Assembly: GCA_021816845.1 (NCBI GenBank) | Contig: JAKAWT010000001.1 | Coordinates: 124,001 to 188,000 of the forward strand | Direction of reading: 5' to 3' | Length of the DNA stretch: 64,000 nt | DNA from: a bacterium | Lineage (GTDB): Bacteria; Patescibacteria; Dojkabacteria; JAKAPS01; JAJZLI01 | Shown here: piece by piece, positions 62,081-64,000 of the stretch | Layout of the letters: the number at the start of each line of letters is the position of its first letter | Numbering within the stretch: position 1 is the first letter of the stretch | The notes under the pieces: generated by a model | What the model saw: the letters and a program-made list of their open reading frames with translations, nothing else | Databases searched by the model: none | Told to the model about the DNA's origin: nothing | Translations under genes and position numbers: made by a program

Positions 62081-62090
62081 TATTGAGCTT

Positions 62091-63206
62091 ATGACAGAAC
62101 CTCAGCCTACTCAAAAATCGATACAAAAATTGTTAAATATTGCTTTAGAAAAAGGATATTTATTAGAGTCAGATGTCCTAGGTGAAATCCCATATATTGA
62201 AAATAATATTGATAATATCGATCTACTTTTTATTGAACTGGCAAAACAAAATTTGGAAATTATATATGAAGAAGATGACTATGAAGATAAGTCAAAAAAA
62301 CCTGCAGTAGTTAAAAAAGAAGACATAACTCTTGAGGATAAAATTAAGATATTAAAAACCATACAATCTAATATTGATTCAGATCCAATCAGAGCATATC
62401 TCCAGGAAATAGGTAAAATTCCTCTTCTAACAGGGAAAGAAGAAGTTACTCTCGCAAAAAGAATAAAAAGTGGAGATAAAGAAGCTACAGAATATTTAAC
62501 TACAGCAAATTTAAGATTAGTTGTATCAATTGCCAAAAAATATTATAAGGGTGGAAGTTTAAGTTTGCTTGACCTCATTCAAGAAGGAAACATAGGACTA
62601 ATGAGAGCTGTGGATAAATTTGATTATACAAGAGGTTATAAATTTTCAACTTATGCTACTTGGTGGATAAGACAAGCAATAACAAGAGCAATTGCTGATC
62701 AAGAAAGAACAATTAGAATACCTGTACATATGATTGAAACTATACATCAACTTCAAAAAGTGAGAAGTACCCTCTCAATGAAACTACAAAGATCACCTTC
62801 ATCTCAAGAATTAGCAAAGGAGATGGGAAAAACTGTTGATCAAGTTGAAGAAATCATAAAGATATCCCAGTACCCTACTTCACTATCAACACCAGTAGGA
62901 GACGATGGCTCTGGATCAAGCACAATAGCAGATTTTATTGCAGATGAAGATAACCCACAACCAGAGGCAGTAGCATCAAAAGATTTTTTGAAAAATCAGA
63001 TCAGTGACGTTTTATCAGGTTTATCTGACAGAGAGAGAAAGGTTATTGAGTTGAGATTTGGTCTTCAAGATGGTGTAGCAAGGACGCTTGAGGAAGTTGG
63101 AAGAGAGTTTAAAGTAACAAGGGAAAGAATAAGACAGATTGAATCTAAAGCCTTAAAAAAATTAAATACTAAGGAAGTAAAACAAATTCTCCAAGATTAT
63201 ATATAA
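62091..63206 (+). CDS. rpoD: primary sigma-70 factor RpoD
   Basis: 371 residues from MTEPQPTQ (or 384 from 62052). A short region 1.1-like helix (KSIQKLLNIALEKGYLLESDVL) is followed by region 1.2 DPIRAYLQEIGKIPLLTGKEEVTLAKRI, region 2 DLIQEGNIGLMRAVDKFDYTRGYKFSTYATWWIRQAITRAIADQ, region 3 and region 4 DRERKVIELRFGL..TLEEVGREFKVTRERIRQIE. It recognises -35 TTGACA and -10 TATAAT, as at the promoters found in this window. A paralog follows directly. Confidence 0.95.
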   Translation: MTEPQPTQKSIQKLLNIALEKGYLLESDVLGEIPYIENNIDNIDLLFIELAKQNLEIIYEEDDYEDKSKKPAVVKKEDITLEDKIKILKTIQSNIDSDPIRAYLQEIGKIPLLTGKEEVTLAKRIKSGDKEATEYLTTANLRLVVSIAKKYYKGGSLSLLDLIQEGNIGLMRAVDKFDYTRGYKFSTYATWWIRQAITRAIADQERTIRIPVHMIETIHQLQKVRSTLSMKLQRSPSSQELAKEMGKTVDQVEEIIKISQYPTSLSTPVGDDGSGSSTIADFIADEDNPQPEAVASKDFLKNQISDVLSGLSDRERKVIELRFGLQDGVARTLEEVGREFKVTRERIRQIESKALKKLNTKEVKQILQDYI

Positions 63207-63284
63207 AAATCACCCTACACAATAATAAATACTGAAATTTGATAAATATGTAGTATAATTACAGGATATTTAGATTATTAAATT

Positions 63285-64000
63285 ATGGAAGCTTTAAAAA
63301 CAGAATATTATAATTGCAATACTGAAGTTATTGTAGATCCTATGGTTGCATATCTGGAAGAAGTTCATACTATTCCATTACTTACAAGGGAGGATGAGGT
63401 GAGATTAGGGATAAGAATGGAAAAAGGAGATGCTAAAGCAGAAGAAGAATTAATAGTAGCTAATTTGAGATTAGTTATATATTATGCAAAAAAAGTATAC
63501 CAACCAGGAGGCCTAGATCTACTTGATTTAATTCAAGAAGGAAATTTAGGCCTTATTAAAGCTGTAAAAAAGTTTGACTATACAAGAGGATATAAATTTT
63601 CAACTTACTCCACTTGGTGGATAAAGCATTTTATTGAAAGAGCAGAATCACAATCTAGAACTGTTACGATCCCTCACAATATTATCATCTATAATAAAAG
63701 GATAAAAAGATTAAGAAATGATTTATCCCAAAACTTACAAAGAGAGCCTAAGCCAGAAGAGATAGCTGAAGAGATAGGTAAACCTTTACATGAAGTAGAA
63801 GATATTGTAATGATATCTAAAAACCCATTATCATTATCAACTACTATAAGGAATAGTGATGATTTAGAAGCTACAACTATAGCAGAGTTTATAACATCTA
63901 AAGATGATATACCTCCTGATGAAATAGCTGCACAAGATTTTCTAAAAGAGGAGATACAAAAATTATTAGCGAATTTATCAGACAGAGAAAGAAAAATAAT
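63285..64000 (+). CDS. second sigma-70 factor, paralog of RpoD (cut by window end)
   Basis: At least 238 residues from MEALKTEYYNCN. Region 1.2 is VDPMVAYLEEVHTIPLLTREDEVRLGIR; region 2 keeps DLIQEGNLGLIKAVKKFDYTRGYKFSTY but then diverges: STWWIKHFIERAESQSRTVTIPHNI where RpoD has ATWWIRQAITRAIADQERTIRIPVHM. These are the -10-contacting regions 2.3/2.4, so it may read different promoters. Region 4 begins at the window edge (SDRERKII). It has no region 1.1, and starts 78 bases after rpoD. Confidence 0.92.
   Translation, partial: MEALKTEYYNCNTEVIVDPMVAYLEEVHTIPLLTREDEVRLGIRMEKGDAKAEEELIVANLRLVIYYAKKVYQPGGLDLLDLIQEGNLGLIKAVKKFDYTRGYKFSTYSTWWIKHFIERAESQSRTVTIPHNIIIYNKRIKRLRNDLSQNLQREPKPEEIAEEIGKPLHEVEDIVMISKNPLSLSTTIRNSDDLEATTIAEFITSKDDIPPDEIAAQDFLKEEIQKLLANLSDRERKI

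Noticed and set aside
62052..62090. Upstream start of rpoD giving MNYLTIYDIIIEL
   Set aside because: This stretch contains the TATAAT box, and the ATG at 62091 opens a typical sigma N-terminus.
1..64000. CRISPR array, prophage, transposase or recoded genetic code
   Set aside because: No spaced direct-repeat array, integrase, transposase or phage structural gene was seen, and TGA stops are used normally, so code 25 is not in use.

Overview
The window is AT-rich, densely packed bacterial DNA using the standard code (TGA works as a stop, for example in ATGA start/stop overlaps). Several things suggest a Candidate Phyla Radiation (Patescibacteria) bacterium: many short core proteins (a CBS-less GuaB-type enzyme, a 705-residue AlaS without its C-terminal domain, a small UvrD/PcrA helicase), a DUF5665-type protein, type IV prepilin and large Ser/Thr-rich surface proteins, few biosynthesis genes, and tRNA genes without encoded CCA. 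This placement is inference; no 16S or marker set is present.

Layout. 1-8.8 kb: a prepilin cut by the window edge, guaB, a UvrD/PcrA helicase, a DPPR-synthase-like UbiA protein, a polysaccharide deacetylase, lepA and rpsT. 9-10.2 kb: an L,D-transpeptidase with much higher GC than its surroundings. 10.4-14.3 kb: a membrane protein, a histidine kinase/response regulator pair, RNase H, a Wzz-like protein and holA. 14.3-23.2 kb: cell-surface proteins (one with an LPNTG sorting signal, one with repeated Ig-like modules), a SurA-like protein, mltG, ruvX, alaS, tRNA-Cys and a Tic20/DUF4870-like protein. 23.3-27 kb: a cysteine desulfurase followed by two overlapping histidine kinases, the first lacking its phospho-accepting His, then tRNA-Asn. 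27-31.6 kb: a metal/thiol island with a MerA-like reductase, CcdA-like and thioredoxin-like proteins, two divergent ArsR regulators with palindromic operators, a Cys/His-rich micro-protein, a YggT-like protein and a DUF2892 protein. 31.6-42.6 kb: DNA repair (Tag), msrB-msrA-phosphatase, an RND pump, purA, an RRM-DEAD helicase and TsaC. 42.7-47.8 kb: a tight operon of a DUF5665-like protein, glycerate 2-kinase, split transketolase and an FAD oxidase. 47.7-56.3 kb: a leftward run with trehalose-synthase-like GH13, GtrA, PHP, YggT, GH1 and TypA. 56.3-64 kb: a Bpt/ATE-like transferase, a NicO-like protein, a hexokinase-like kinase, Ogg, small charged proteins, and two tandem sigma-70 genes (the second cut by the edge).

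Two genome-wide signals stand out. First, many start codons lie only 5-10 nt downstream of a TATAAT-like -10 box, which implies leaderless mRNAs. Genes with a full Shine-Dalgarno sequence are few, and three of the clearest are in segments that look acquired. Second, a short GATC/CTAG-rich element with the core AAGGTTCTAA is found inside guaB, in the 3' ends of rpsT and ruvX, and (as a weaker relative) upstream of guaB. In the genes it is translated in frame into Gly/Ser/Lys/Arg-rich segments, much like the palindromic elements of Rickettsia. No gene-free stretch exceeds 300 bp.
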